Part shown: positions 47,602-56,099 of the stretch, piece by piece
How positions within the stretch are numbered: the stretch's first letter is position 1
Layout: every line of letters begins with the position of its first letter
DNA from: Pseudomonas sp. Root562
GTDB lineage: Bacteria; Pseudomonadota; Gammaproteobacteria; Pseudomonadales; Pseudomonadaceae
DNA: 64,000 bases
Direction of reading: 5' to 3'
NCBI RefSeq assembly: GCF_001427125.1
Contig: NZ_LMGK01000024.1
Span: 343,597 to 407,596 of the forward strand
Made by a program: the position numbers and the translations under genes
Notes under the pieces: model-generated
The model's input: only the letters and a program-made list of their open reading frames with translations
Database searches by the model: none
Told to the model about the DNA's origin: nothing

Positions 47602-48804
47602 ATGAACAACGCTCTGTCCCAGCTCCAGCCCTACCCGTTCGAGAAACTCCGCGCCCTGCTTGGCAGCGTCACACCCAACCCCGACAAACGCCCTATCGCG
47701 CTGTCGATCGGCGAACCGAAGCACCGTTCGCCAAGCTTCGTTGCCGAAGCCCTGGCCAGCAATCTGGAAAAAATGGCGGTATACCCGACCACCCTCGGTG
47801 TTCCGGAGCTGCGTGAAGCCATCGCCGCCTGGTGCGAGCGGCGTTTCGGCGTGCCCGACGGCTGGATCGATCCGGCGCGCAACGTGCTGCCCGTCAACGG
47901 TACCCGCGAAGCGCTGTTCGCGTTCACCCAGACCGTGGTCAACCGTGGCGACGACGCGCTGGTCGTCAGTCCGAACCCGTTCTACCAGATCTACGAAGGC
48001 GCGGCGTTCCTCGCCGGGGCCAAGCCGCATTACCTGCCATGCCTGGACGAGAATGGCTTCAATCCAGACTTCGAGGCTGTGTCGCCAGACATCTGGAAAC
48101 GCTGCCAGATCCTGTTCCTGTGCTCGCCAGGCAATCCGACTGGTGCATTGATCCCGGTCGACACGCTGAAGAAGCTGATCGCCCTGGCCGACCAATACGA
48201 CTTCGTGATCGCCGCCGACGAGTGCTACAGCGAACTGTACTTCGACGAACAAACCCCTCCGCCAGGCCTGCTCAGCGCCTGCGTGGAACTGGGTCGCAAG
48301 GACTTCAAGCGCTGCGTGGTGTTCCACAGCCTGTCCAAGCGTTCCAACTTGCCTGGTTTGCGTTCGGGCTTCGTCGCAGGTGACGCCGACATTCTCAAAG
48401 GCTTCCTGCTCTATCGCACCTATCACGGCTGCGCAATGCCGGTGCAAACGCAACTGGCCAGCGTTGCCGCATGGAACGACGAAGTGCATGTGCGCGCCAA
48501 CCGTGCGCTGTATCGCGAGAAATATGATGCGGTGTTGGAGATTTTAAGCCCGGTCATGGATGTGCAGCGCCCGGACGGTGGTTTTTACTTGTGGCCGAAC
48601 GTCGAGGGTGATGACGAAGCGTTCTGTCGTGATTTGTTCGCGCAGGAACATGTAACGGTGGTGCCAGGTTCTTATCTGTCCCGTGAAGTCGATGGCGCCA
48701 ATCCGGGTGCGGGGCGTGTGCGCCTGGCATTGGTTGCACCGTTGGCGGAGTGTGTCGAAGCGGCAGAACGGATTCGAGCGTTCATCATTCGCCATCGCCT
48801 GTAA
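47602..48804 (+). CDS. dapC: Succinyldiaminopimelate transaminase DapC
   Basis: DapC moves the amino group of glutamate to N-succinyl-2-amino-6-ketopimelate in lysine and peptidoglycan precursor synthesis. The 400-residue fold-type I PLP enzyme has 'LSIGEPKHRSPSFV', 'FLCSPGNPTGALIP', 'AADECYSELYF' and the PLP-Lys in 'HSLSKRSNLPGLRSGF'. Together with dapD and dapE downstream it covers most of the succinylase branch. Complete. Confidence 0.95.
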   Translation: MNNALSQLQPYPFEKLRALLGSVTPNPDKRPIALSIGEPKHRSPSFVAEALASNLEKMAVYPTTLGVPELREAIAAWCERRFGVPDGWIDPARNVLPVNGTREALFAFTQTVVNRGDDALVVSPNPFYQIYEGAAFLAGAKPHYLPCLDENGFNPDFEAVSPDIWKRCQILFLCSPGNPTGALIPVDTLKKLIALADQYDFVIAADECYSELYFDEQTPPPGLLSACVELGRKDFKRCVVFHSLSKRSNLPGLRSGFVAGDADILKGFLLYRTYHGCAMPVQTQLASVAAWNDEVHVRANRALYREKYDAVLEILSPVMDVQRPDGGFYLWPNVEGDDEAFCRDLFAQEHVTVVPGSYLSREVDGANPGAGRVRLALVAPLAECVEAAERIRAFIIRHRL

Positions 48805-48933
48805 AGTCAATGGCCCGAACAGCGCAATGCCGTCCGGGCCGCAGACAAACCCGAGCCCGGCCGACGCGAAACCGTCCGGTCATGGCATAATCCGTCACCT
48901 TTTTTCTCCAGCACCTGTAAAGGGGGCAATTCC

Positions 48934-49296
48934 TTGACCGTTTCAAGTAAAACGTTGCACCTTTTCGGCATCAAGGCCTGCGACACCATGAAAAAGGCGC
49001 GCACCTGGCTCGATGAACACGCTGTCAGCTATGACTTTCATGATTACAAGGCGCTCGGAATCGACCGGGAACACCTGACCCAATGGTGCAACGAGCACGG
49101 CTGGGAAGTGATGTTGAACCGCGCAGGCACGACCTTTCGCAAGCTCGACGACGAACGCAAAGCCGATCTCGACCAGTCGAAAGCCATTGAACTGATGCTC
49201 GCACAACCTTCGATGATCAAGCGCCCGGTGCTCGATCTCGGTGACCGAACCCTGATTGGCTTCAAGCCAGATATCTACGCGGCCGCGCTCAAGTAA
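48934..49296 (+). CDS. ArsC/YffB-family reductase-like protein
   Basis: A 120-residue member of the ArsC/Spx thioredoxin-fold family, close to YffB. The motif LFGIKACDTMKKARTWLDEH gives the single Cys at the usual place, and 'KRPVLDLGDRTLIGFKP' is the family's C-terminal cis-Pro segment. The start is TTG at 48934, preceded by AAAGGGGGCAATTCC; no ATG fits the family start as well. It lies between dapC and dapD, a position conserved in Pseudomonas. Substrate unknown; arsenate reduction is not implied. Confidence 0.85.
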   Translation: MTVSSKTLHLFGIKACDTMKKARTWLDEHAVSYDFHDYKALGIDREHLTQWCNEHGWEVMLNRAGTTFRKLDDERKADLDQSKAIELMLAQPSMIKRPVLDLGDRTLIGFKPDIYAAALK

Positions 49297-49328
49297 GCAG
49301 CCCGTTTCAATTTGTTAGAGGTATCAAC

Positions 49329-50363
49329 ATGTCCACTACCCTGTTCAGCCTGGCCTTTGGTGTCGGCACTCAAAACCGTGAAGGCGCATGGCTGGAAGTG
49401 TTCTACGCGCAGCCGTTGCTCAACCCGTCGGCCGAACTGGTCGCCGCCATCGCGCCGATCCTGGGCTACAGCGAAGGCAATCAGGCCATCGCATTCACCA
49501 CGGCTCAGGCCTCGCAACTGGCCGAAGCCGTCAAAGGCGTCGACGCTGCCCAGGCTGCCCTGCTGACCCGTCTGGCCGAGAGCCACAAGCCACTGGTCGC
49601 CACCTTGCTGGCTGAAGACGCGCAACTGTCTTCGACCCCTGAGGCGTACCTCAAGCTGCACTTGCTGTCCCATCGTCTGGTCAAGCCGCACGGCCTGAAC
49701 CTGGCTGGCATCTTCCCGTTGCTGCCGAACGTGGCCTGGACCAGCCAGGGCGCGATCGACCTGGGCGAACTGGCCGAGCACCAACTGGAAGCGCGCCTGC
49801 GTGGCGAGCTGCTGGAAGTGTTCTCGGTGGACAAGTTCCCGAAAATGACCGACTACGTGGTACCGGCCGGCGTGCGCATCGCTGACGCGGCGCGTCTGCG
49901 TCTGGGTGCCTACGTGGGCGAAGGCACCACCGTGATGCACGAAGGCTTCATCAACTTCAACGCTGGCACCGAAGGCCCGGGCATGATCGAAGGTCGCGTC
50001 TCGGCTGGCGTGTTCGTCGGCAAGGGTTCGGACCTGGGCGGCGGTTGCTCGACCATGGGCACCCTGTCGGGCGGCGGCAACATCGTGATCAAGGTCGGTG
50101 AAGGCTGCCTGATCGGCGCCAACGCCGGTATCGGCATTCCATTGGGTGACCGCAATACCGTTGAGTCCGGCCTGTATGTGACCGCTGGTACCAAAGTGGC
50201 GCTGCTGGACGAGAAAAACCAACTGGTCAAAGTGGTGAAGGCTCGTGAACTGGCCGGCCAGGCCGACCTGCTGTTCCGTCGCAATTCGGAAACCGGCGCT
50301 GTGGAATGCAAAACCCACAAATCGGCTATCGAACTGAACGAAGCGCTGCACGCTCACAACTAA
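49329..50363 (+). CDS. dapD: Tetrahydrodipicolinate N-succinyltransferase DapD
   Basis: DapD adds a succinyl group from succinyl-CoA to tetrahydrodipicolinate in the lysine/DAP pathway. The 344-residue long-form protein has an N-terminal helical domain and a C-terminal left-handed beta-helix: 'VPAGVRIADAARLRLGAYVGEG', 'GKGSDLGGGCSTMGTLSGGGN' and 'GANAGIGIPLGDR'. It lies 32 bases after the ArsC-like gene. Length matches the P. aeruginosa form. Confidence 0.97.
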   Translation: MSTTLFSLAFGVGTQNREGAWLEVFYAQPLLNPSAELVAAIAPILGYSEGNQAIAFTTAQASQLAEAVKGVDAAQAALLTRLAESHKPLVATLLAEDAQLSSTPEAYLKLHLLSHRLVKPHGLNLAGIFPLLPNVAWTSQGAIDLGELAEHQLEARLRGELLEVFSVDKFPKMTDYVVPAGVRIADAARLRLGAYVGEGTTVMHEGFINFNAGTEGPGMIEGRVSAGVFVGKGSDLGGGCSTMGTLSGGGNIVIKVGEGCLIGANAGIGIPLGDRNTVESGLYVTAGTKVALLDEKNQLVKVVKARELAGQADLLFRRNSETGAVECKTHKSAIELNEALHAHN

Positions 50364-50382
50364 GCAGCGCATCATCGCCCCT

Positions 50383-50457
50383 CTGTAGGAGCATGGCTTG
50401 CCCGCGATGCTTTTGGCGGTCCAAAGGCCCCATCGCGAGCAAGCTTTGCTCCCACAG
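50383..50457. repeat. REP pair between dapD and csdA
   Basis: A pair of less-matched REP copies: TGTAGGAGCATGGCTTGCCC at the left and GCGAGCAAGCTTTGCTCCCA at the right. The two arms differ at several places, so this pair is older or built from two lineages. The TGTAGGAG end lies outside. Confidence 0.8.
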
Positions 50458-50500
50458 TAGTGCGGTGTAACCCCGCCCATGTTCACCAGGGCCCGATAAC

Positions 50501-51706
50501 ATGCTGATTCCCTCTCCCTGGCGCGCCGATTTTCCAGCCATCGCCGCCCTGCAACGGCAAGGCCAGACTTATCTGGACAACGCCGCCACCACGCAAAAAC
50601 CTCAAGCCCTGCTGGATGCCCTGGCGCATTACTATGCCAACGGCGCAGCCAACGTGCATCGGGCACAACATTTGCCCGGCGCCCACGCCACCCAGGCGTT
50701 CGAGGACAGCCGCCGCAAAGTCGCGCAATGGCTCAATGCCGCCGACAGCGGGCAGATCATCTTTACCCATGGCGCGACGTCCGCGCTGAATCTGCTGGCT
50801 TATGGCCTGGAGCATCTATTCCATCCGGGCGACGAGATTGTCATCAGCGCCCTGGAGCATCACGCCAACCTGCTGCCGTGGCAGCAACTGGCGCACCGCC
50901 GTGAGCTGAAACTGGTGGTCCTGCCACTGGATGCCGACGGTGTGATCGATCTTGAAGCCGCCACCGGCTTGATCGGTCCGCGCACGCGTCTGTTGGCCGT
51001 CAGCCAATTGTCCAACGTGATCGGCGCCTGGCAGCCTTTGCCTGCGCTGCTGGCAATGGCCAAGGCGCACAACGCCTTGACCGTGGTCGACGGCGCGCAA
51101 GGCGTGGTCCATGGTCGCCATGATGTGCAGGCGCTGGGTTGCGACTTTTATGTGTTTTCCAGCCACAAGCTCTACGGCCCCGATGGCCTCGGTGCGTTGT
51201 TCGGTCGCAATGAAGCGTTGCAACGACTGCGCCCCTGGCAGTTCGGCGGCGAGATGGTACTGGACGCCAACTACCACGACGCACGCTTTCGCCCGGCGCC
51301 ATTGGGATTCGAGGCCGGGACACCACCGATCGCCAGTGTGATCGGTCTTGGGGCGACACTGGACTATCTCGCCGCTCTCGATCAGGACGCGGTGTCCGCC
51401 CATGAAGCGGCGCTGCACGACTATCTGCTCAAAGGCCTTGCTGCACGCAATGGCGTCCACTTGCTGGGCAAGCCACAGTTGGCACTGGTCAGTTTTACTG
51501 TCGAAGGTGTGCATAACTCTGACTTGGCGCACTTGCTGACCGAACAAGGGATCGCGGTGCGCGCCGGTCATCACTGCGCCATGCCGTTGCTCAAGAGCTT
51601 CCATCTGGCCGGAGCGATTCGGGTGTCGTTGGCGTTGTATAACGACTCCGAAGATCTGGAGCGGTTCTTTGAAGCACTGGATCAAGCGCTGGAGCTGTTG
51701 CGATGA
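50501..51706 (+). CDS. csdA: Cysteine desulfurase CsdA
   Basis: CsdA takes sulfur from cysteine as a persulfide and passes it to CsdE. The 401-residue class V PLP enzyme has the PLP-Lys in FSSHKLYGPDG (Lys223), 'NAATTQKP' near the start, and the catalytic Cys359 in RAGHHCAMPLL. It overlaps csdE by four bases. With csdE and the convergent tcdA it forms a set known in E. coli for tRNA cyclic t6A formation. Confidence 0.95.
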   Translation: MLIPSPWRADFPAIAALQRQGQTYLDNAATTQKPQALLDALAHYYANGAANVHRAQHLPGAHATQAFEDSRRKVAQWLNAADSGQIIFTHGATSALNLLAYGLEHLFHPGDEIVISALEHHANLLPWQQLAHRRELKLVVLPLDADGVIDLEAATGLIGPRTRLLAVSQLSNVIGAWQPLPALLAMAKAHNALTVVDGAQGVVHGRHDVQALGCDFYVFSSHKLYGPDGLGALFGRNEALQRLRPWQFGGEMVLDANYHDARFRPAPLGFEAGTPPIASVIGLGATLDYLAALDQDAVSAHEAALHDYLLKGLAARNGVHLLGKPQLALVSFTVEGVHNSDLAHLLTEQGIAVRAGHHCAMPLLKSFHLAGAIRVSLALYNDSEDLERFFEALDQALELLR

Positions 51707-52107
51707 ACCTGCCTGTCGATGCCGTGACGGCACTCGAAACCTTTCAAAACGCGGCCGGCTGGGAACAGCGGGCGCGCCTGCTGATGCAGTGGGGCGATCG
51801 CCTGCCTGCGTTGAGCGATGCGCAAATGTGTGATGCCAACCGTGTGCACGGCTGTGAAAGCCAAGTGTGGCTGGTGGGTGAATTACGCGACGGGCACTGG
51901 CAATTCAGCGCCAACAGCGATGCGCGATTGATTCGTGGATTGGTGGCGTTGTTGTTGGCGCGGGTTAACGGGTTGTCGGCGCTTGAGCTGCAGCAGGTGG
52001 ATTTGCACGACTGGTTCAATCAATTGGGGCTGGGTCGACAGTTGTCGCAGTCGCGCAGTAATGGCTTGAATGCCGTACTGCAACGGATGAATGAGTTGGC
52101 TGGTTAA
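51703..52107 (+). CDS. csdE: SufE-family sulfur acceptor CsdE
   Basis: CsdE accepts sulfur from CsdA. The 134-residue protein has the family's core and its acceptor Cys51 in NRVHGCESQVWLVGE. Its ATG overlaps the csdA stop (ATGA). In E. coli CsdE also binds CsdL/TcdA, whose gene lies next to it here on the opposite strand. Complete. Confidence 0.93.
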   Translation: MNLPVDAVTALETFQNAAGWEQRARLLMQWGDRLPALSDAQMCDANRVHGCESQVWLVGELRDGHWQFSANSDARLIRGLVALLLARVNGLSALELQQVDLHDWFNQLGLGRQLSQSRSNGLNAVLQRMNELAG

Positions 52108-52110
52108 TCG

Positions 52111-52210
52111 CTATCGCTGGCAAGCCAGCTCCCACAGGGTTCTATGCCGCTCACAGATCAAGTGAACTCACTGAAATACCTGTGGGAGCTGGCTTGCCAG
52201 CGATGGGGCC
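52111..52210. repeat. REP pair between csdE and tcdA
   Basis: Inverted REP copies ATCGCTGGCAAGCCAGCTCC and GGAGCTGGCTTGCCAGCGAT enclose about 50 bases between two convergent gene ends. Here the GCGAT-type ends lie outside and the GTGGGAG ends inside, the reverse of pairs between tandem genes. Confidence 0.9.
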
Positions 52211-52224
52211 ATCGGCCACGCCGA

Positions 52225-53037
52225 TCAAACTTCAGGCTTGACCCGATCCGCCGGCCGCCGCACACCCGCCACAATCTTGTCCACAGCCTTGGTCGCCGCG
52301 ACCATGCCGAATGTCGCCGTCACCATCATCACGGCGCCAAAACCACCGGCGCAGTCGAGCTTCACACCCTCACCGACAAAACTCTTCTGCAAACAAATAC
52401 TGCCGTCCGGTTTCGGGTAGCGCAGTTGCTCGGTGGAAAACACGCACGGCACGCTGTAGTGGCGGGTTACGGTGCGGGAGAAGCCGTAGTCACGGCGCAA
52501 GGTGGAACGGACTTTCGAGGCCAGCGGATCGTTGAAGGTACGGTTGAGGTCGCAGACCTGGATCAGCGTCGGATCGATCTGCCCGCCAGCACCGCCGGTG
52601 GTGATGATCTGGATTTTGCGGCGTTTGCACCAAGCGATCAGCGCCGCCTTGGCGTTGACGCTGTCGATGCAATCGATCACGCAGTCGATGTTCGGCGTGA
52701 TGTATTCAGCCATGGTGTCACGGGTAACGAAGTCAGGCACTGCATGCACCGTGCAATCCGGGTTGATCCCGCGCAGGCGCTCGGCCATCACCTCGACCTT
52801 GGGCTTGCCGACGGTGCTGTCTAGTGCATGCAACTGACGGTTGGCGTTGCTGACGCAGACGTCGTCGAGGTCGAACAACGATATTTCGCCTACACCACAC
52901 CGGGCCATGGCTTCCGCCGCCCAGGAACCGACGCCGCCGACGCCGACGATCGCCACATGGGCGGCTTTCAAGCGCTCAAGGCCTTCGATGCCATACAAAC
53001 GGGCGATGCCAGCAAACCGCGGATCTTCTGTACTCAT
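52225..53037 (-). CDS. tcdA: tRNA threonylcarbamoyladenosine dehydratase TcdA
   Basis: TcdA (CsdL) uses ATP to dehydrate t6A37 in ANN-decoding tRNAs into the cyclic form ct6A. The 270-residue E1-like protein has the Rossmann motif VAIVGVGGVGSWAAEAMAR, 'ISLFDLDDVCVSNANRQ' and 'DCIDSVNAKAAL'. I chose ATG 53037 (MSTEDPRF) over one two codons earlier because AGGGT sits at a better distance. It faces csdA-csdE, its sulfur-relay partners. Confidence 0.93.
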   Translation of the reverse strand: MSTEDPRFAGIARLYGIEGLERLKAAHVAIVGVGGVGSWAAEAMARCGVGEISLFDLDDVCVSNANRQLHALDSTVGKPKVEVMAERLRGINPDCTVHAVPDFVTRDTMAEYITPNIDCVIDCIDSVNAKAALIAWCKRRKIQIITTGGAGGQIDPTLIQVCDLNRTFNDPLASKVRSTLRRDYGFSRTVTRHYSVPCVFSTEQLRYPKPDGSICLQKSFVGEGVKLDCAGGFGAVMMVTATFGMVAATKAVDKIVAGVRRPADRVKPEV

Positions 53038-53307
53038 GACCATTACCCTAAAAACCGGCGCGCATTATAGGGCCACCGACGGTCAAGAGCATCATTACGC
53101 TATGAACGGACATCTTCCGGAAAAACTACATCGAACGAAGATTTACCTGACGCGCTCTAACCAAAGAACTTAAACCGACTTGGATTGCCCAACGTCCGGC
53201 ATTTCCCTGTCCGGTGTACGTTCAGTGAACCGCCAGTGTAGGATGCGCGCCCTTCTACGGCCGCCGACCGTTTATTTGTTCCACAGTCTTTGGAACCCGA
53301 AATAGCT

Positions 53308-55899
53308 ATGTCATCGCGTAAATTTGGACTCAACCTGGTGGTGGTACTCGCCATCGCCGCCTTGTTTACCGGCTTCTGGGCGCTGATCAATCGCCCGGTG
53401 ACCGCTCCCAACTGGCCTGAACAGATCTCCGGCTTCTCGTATTCGCCGTTTCAGCAAGGCCAATTCCCACAGAAAGAACAGTACCCGACCGACGATCAAA
53501 TGCGTCGCGACCTGGAGATCATGAGCAAGTTGACGGACAACATCCGTACTTACTCGGTCGACGGTACGCTGGAGAACATCCCCAAACTGGCGGAAGAGTT
53601 CGGCCTGCGGGTAACCCTGGGGATCTGGATCAGTCCGGACCAGGAACGCAACGAACGGGAAATCACCCGCGCCATCGAAATCGCCAACTCCTCGCGCAGT
53701 GTGGTTCGCGTGGTGGTCGGCAACGAGGCGATCTTCCGCAAGGAAATCACCGCAGCAGAACTGAGCGTGATCCTCGATCGCGTCCGTGCTGCCGTGAAAG
53801 TGCCGGTGACCACCTCCGAGCAGTGGCACGTGTGGGAAGAACACCCGGAACTGGCCAAGCACGTTGACCTGATCGCCGCTCACGTCCTGCCTTATTGGGA
53901 ATTCATCCCGATGGACAAGGCCGGGCAGTTCGTCCTCGACCGTGCCCGCGACCTGAAAAAGATGTTCCCGAAAAAACCGTTGCTGCTGTCCGAAGTCGGC
54001 TGGCCGAGCAACGGCCGCATGCGCGGCGGTGCCGATGCGTCGCCGGCGGATCAGGCGATCTACCTGCGCACACTGGTCAACAAACTCAACCGCCAGGGTT
54101 TCAACTACTTCGTCATCGAAGCGTTTGACCAACCATGGAAAGCCAGTGACGAAGGCTCGGTGGGCGCTTATTGGGGCGTGTTCAACGCTGCGCGCCAGCA
54201 GAAATTCAACTTCGAAGGCCCGGTGGTCGCGATCCCGCAATGGCGCGTACTGGCCATCGGTTCGGTCGTCCTGGCCCTGCTGTCGCTTACCTTGCTGATG
54301 ATCGACGGCTCGGCCCTGCGCCAGCGTGGCCGTACCTTCTTGACCTTTATCGCGTTCCTTTGCGGTTCGGTACTGGTGTGGATCGGCTATGACTACAGCC
54401 AGCAATACAGCACCTGGTTCAGCCTGACGGTCGGCTTTTTGCTCGCCCTTGGCGCGCTCGGGGTGTTTATCGTGCTGCTGACCGAGGCTCACGAGCTGGC
54501 TGAAGCGGTGTGGATTCACAAACGGCGCCGGGAATTCCTGCCGGTGGTGGGTGATTCCAGTTACCGGCCAAAAGTCTCGATCCACGTGCCCTGCTACAAC
54601 GAGCCGCCGGAGATGGTCAAACAGACCCTCAACGCCCTGGCCAATCTCGATTATCCGGACTTCGAAGTCCTGATCATCGATAACAACACCAAGGACCCGG
54701 CGGTCTGGGAACCGGTGCGCGATTATTGCGAGACCCTCGGCCCGCGCTTCAAGTTCTTCCACGTCGCGCCTCTGGCCGGTTTCAAGGGCGGCGCGTTGAA
54801 TTACCTGATTCCGCACACGGCCAAGGATGCCGAAGTGATCGCGGTCATCGACTCCGATTACTGCGTGCACCCGAACTGGCTCAAGCACATGGTGCCGCAC
54901 TTCGCCGATCCGAAGATCGCCGTGGTGCAGTCGCCGCAGGACTACCGCGACCAGAACGAAAGCACTTTCAAGAAGCTTTGCTACGCGGAATACAAAGGCT
55001 TCTTCCACATCGGCATGGTCACCCGCAACGACCGTGACGCGATCATCCAGCACGGCACCATGACCATGACGCGGCGCTCGGTGCTCGAAGAACTGGGCTG
55101 GGCCGACTGGTGCATCTGTGAAGACGCCGAACTGGGTCTGCGCGTGTTCGAAAAAGGCCTGTCGGCGGCGTATTACCACGACAGCTACGGCAAAGGCCTG
55201 ATGCCCGATACCTTCATCGACTTCAAGAAACAGCGGTTCCGCTGGGCCTACGGTGCGATTCAGATCATCAAGCGTCACACCGCCAGCCTGCTGCGCGGCA
55301 AGGACACTGAGCTGACCCGCGGTCAGCGCTATCACTTCCTCGCAGGCTGGTTGCCGTGGGTGGCGGACGGCATGAACATTTTCTTCACCGTTGGCGCGCT
55401 GTTGTGGTCAGCGGCGATGATCATCGTGCCGCAACGGGTCGATCCACCGCTGCTGATTTTCGCGATCCCGCCATTGGCGCTGTTCGTATTCAAGGTCGGC
55501 AAGATCATCTTCCTTTACCGTCGCGCCGTTGGCGTGAACCTCAAGGATGCGTTCTGCGCGGCGCTGGCCGGGCTGGCGTTGTCGCACACCATCGCCAAAG
55601 CGGTGTTGTACGGTTTCTTCACCAGCAGCATTCCGTTCTTCCGCACCCCGAAAAATGCCGACAACCACGGTTTCTGGGTGGCGATTTCGGAAGCCCGGGA
55701 AGAGGTGTTCATCATGCTGCTGCTGTGGGGCGCTGCCTTGGGGATCTTCCTGGTCAATGGCATGCCGAGCAACGACATGCGGTTCTGGGTGGCCATGTTG
55801 CTGGTGCAATCGCTGCCGTATCTGGCGGCGTTGATCATGGCGTTCCTGTCGTCCTTGCCTAAACCGGCGCCAGAGACGCAAACGGCACCTGCCGTCTAA
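53308..55899 (+). CDS. ndvB: NdvB-like beta-glucan synthase (GH17 + GT2)
   Basis: A fused membrane enzyme of 863 residues. After an N-terminal membrane anchor comes a periplasmic GH17-type domain (about 40-310) with both catalytic Glu: E140 in VVGNEAIF and E229 in LLSEVGWPSNG. Then two to three membrane segments lead to a cytoplasmic GT2 domain with D515-S-D517 (VIDSDYC), E605-D606 (CEDAEL) and Q642-xxRW (QRFRWAYG), then C-terminal membrane segments. This matches NdvB-type beta-1,3-glucosyltransferases of Pseudomonas, linked to cyclic periplasmic glucans and to biofilm antibiotic tolerance. ATG 53308 was chosen; the frame opens from TTG 53290. Confidence 0.88.
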   Translation: MSSRKFGLNLVVVLAIAALFTGFWALINRPVTAPNWPEQISGFSYSPFQQGQFPQKEQYPTDDQMRRDLEIMSKLTDNIRTYSVDGTLENIPKLAEEFGLRVTLGIWISPDQERNEREITRAIEIANSSRSVVRVVVGNEAIFRKEITAAELSVILDRVRAAVKVPVTTSEQWHVWEEHPELAKHVDLIAAHVLPYWEFIPMDKAGQFVLDRARDLKKMFPKKPLLLSEVGWPSNGRMRGGADASPADQAIYLRTLVNKLNRQGFNYFVIEAFDQPWKASDEGSVGAYWGVFNAARQQKFNFEGPVVAIPQWRVLAIGSVVLALLSLTLLMIDGSALRQRGRTFLTFIAFLCGSVLVWIGYDYSQQYSTWFSLTVGFLLALGALGVFIVLLTEAHELAEAVWIHKRRREFLPVVGDSSYRPKVSIHVPCYNEPPEMVKQTLNALANLDYPDFEVLIIDNNTKDPAVWEPVRDYCETLGPRFKFFHVAPLAGFKGGALNYLIPHTAKDAEVIAVIDSDYCVHPNWLKHMVPHFADPKIAVVQSPQDYRDQNESTFKKLCYAEYKGFFHIGMVTRNDRDAIIQHGTMTMTRRSVLEELGWADWCICEDAELGLRVFEKGLSAAYYHDSYGKGLMPDTFIDFKKQRFRWAYGAIQIIKRHTASLLRGKDTELTRGQRYHFLAGWLPWVADGMNIFFTVGALLWSAAMIIVPQRVDPPLLIFAIPPLALFVFKVGKIIFLYRRAVGVNLKDAFCAALAGLALSHTIAKAVLYGFFTSSIPFFRTPKNADNHGFWVAISEAREEVFIMLLLWGAALGIFLVNGMPSNDMRFWVAMLLVQSLPYLAALIMAFLSSLPKPAPETQTAPAV

Positions 55900-55917
55900 A
55901 TCTTTGCGGATGCACTA

Positions 55918-55948
55918 AACGGCGGCCAATGGTCGCCGTTTTGCTTTA
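55918..55948 (+). terminator. Terminator downstream of the ndvB-like gene
   Basis: AACGGCGGCC-AAT-GGTCGCCGTT followed by TTGCTTTAA gives a ten-pair stem with a T-rich tail. It lies 18 bases after the stop and isolates dapE transcription. Confidence 0.82.
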
Positions 55949-55984
55949 AGATAACCGCCATTTTGCGGGGCCAGCCCCTACGCC

Positions 55985-56076
55985 CTGTAGGAGCAAAGCT
56001 TGCTCGCGATGAACGCGACTCGATGTAACAGAACCACCTCATCATCGTTCATCGCGAGCAAGCTTTGCTCCTACAC
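55985..56076. repeat. REP pair between ndvB and dapE
   Basis: Perfectly matching inverted copies TGTAGGAGCAAAGCTTGCTC and GAGCAAGCTTTGCTCCTACA enclose about 40 bases. The TGTAGGAG ends lie outside. It sits 24 bases before the dapE start. Confidence 0.9.
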
Positions 56077-56099
56077 ATTTACAGCTTCCGGAGTTTTCC

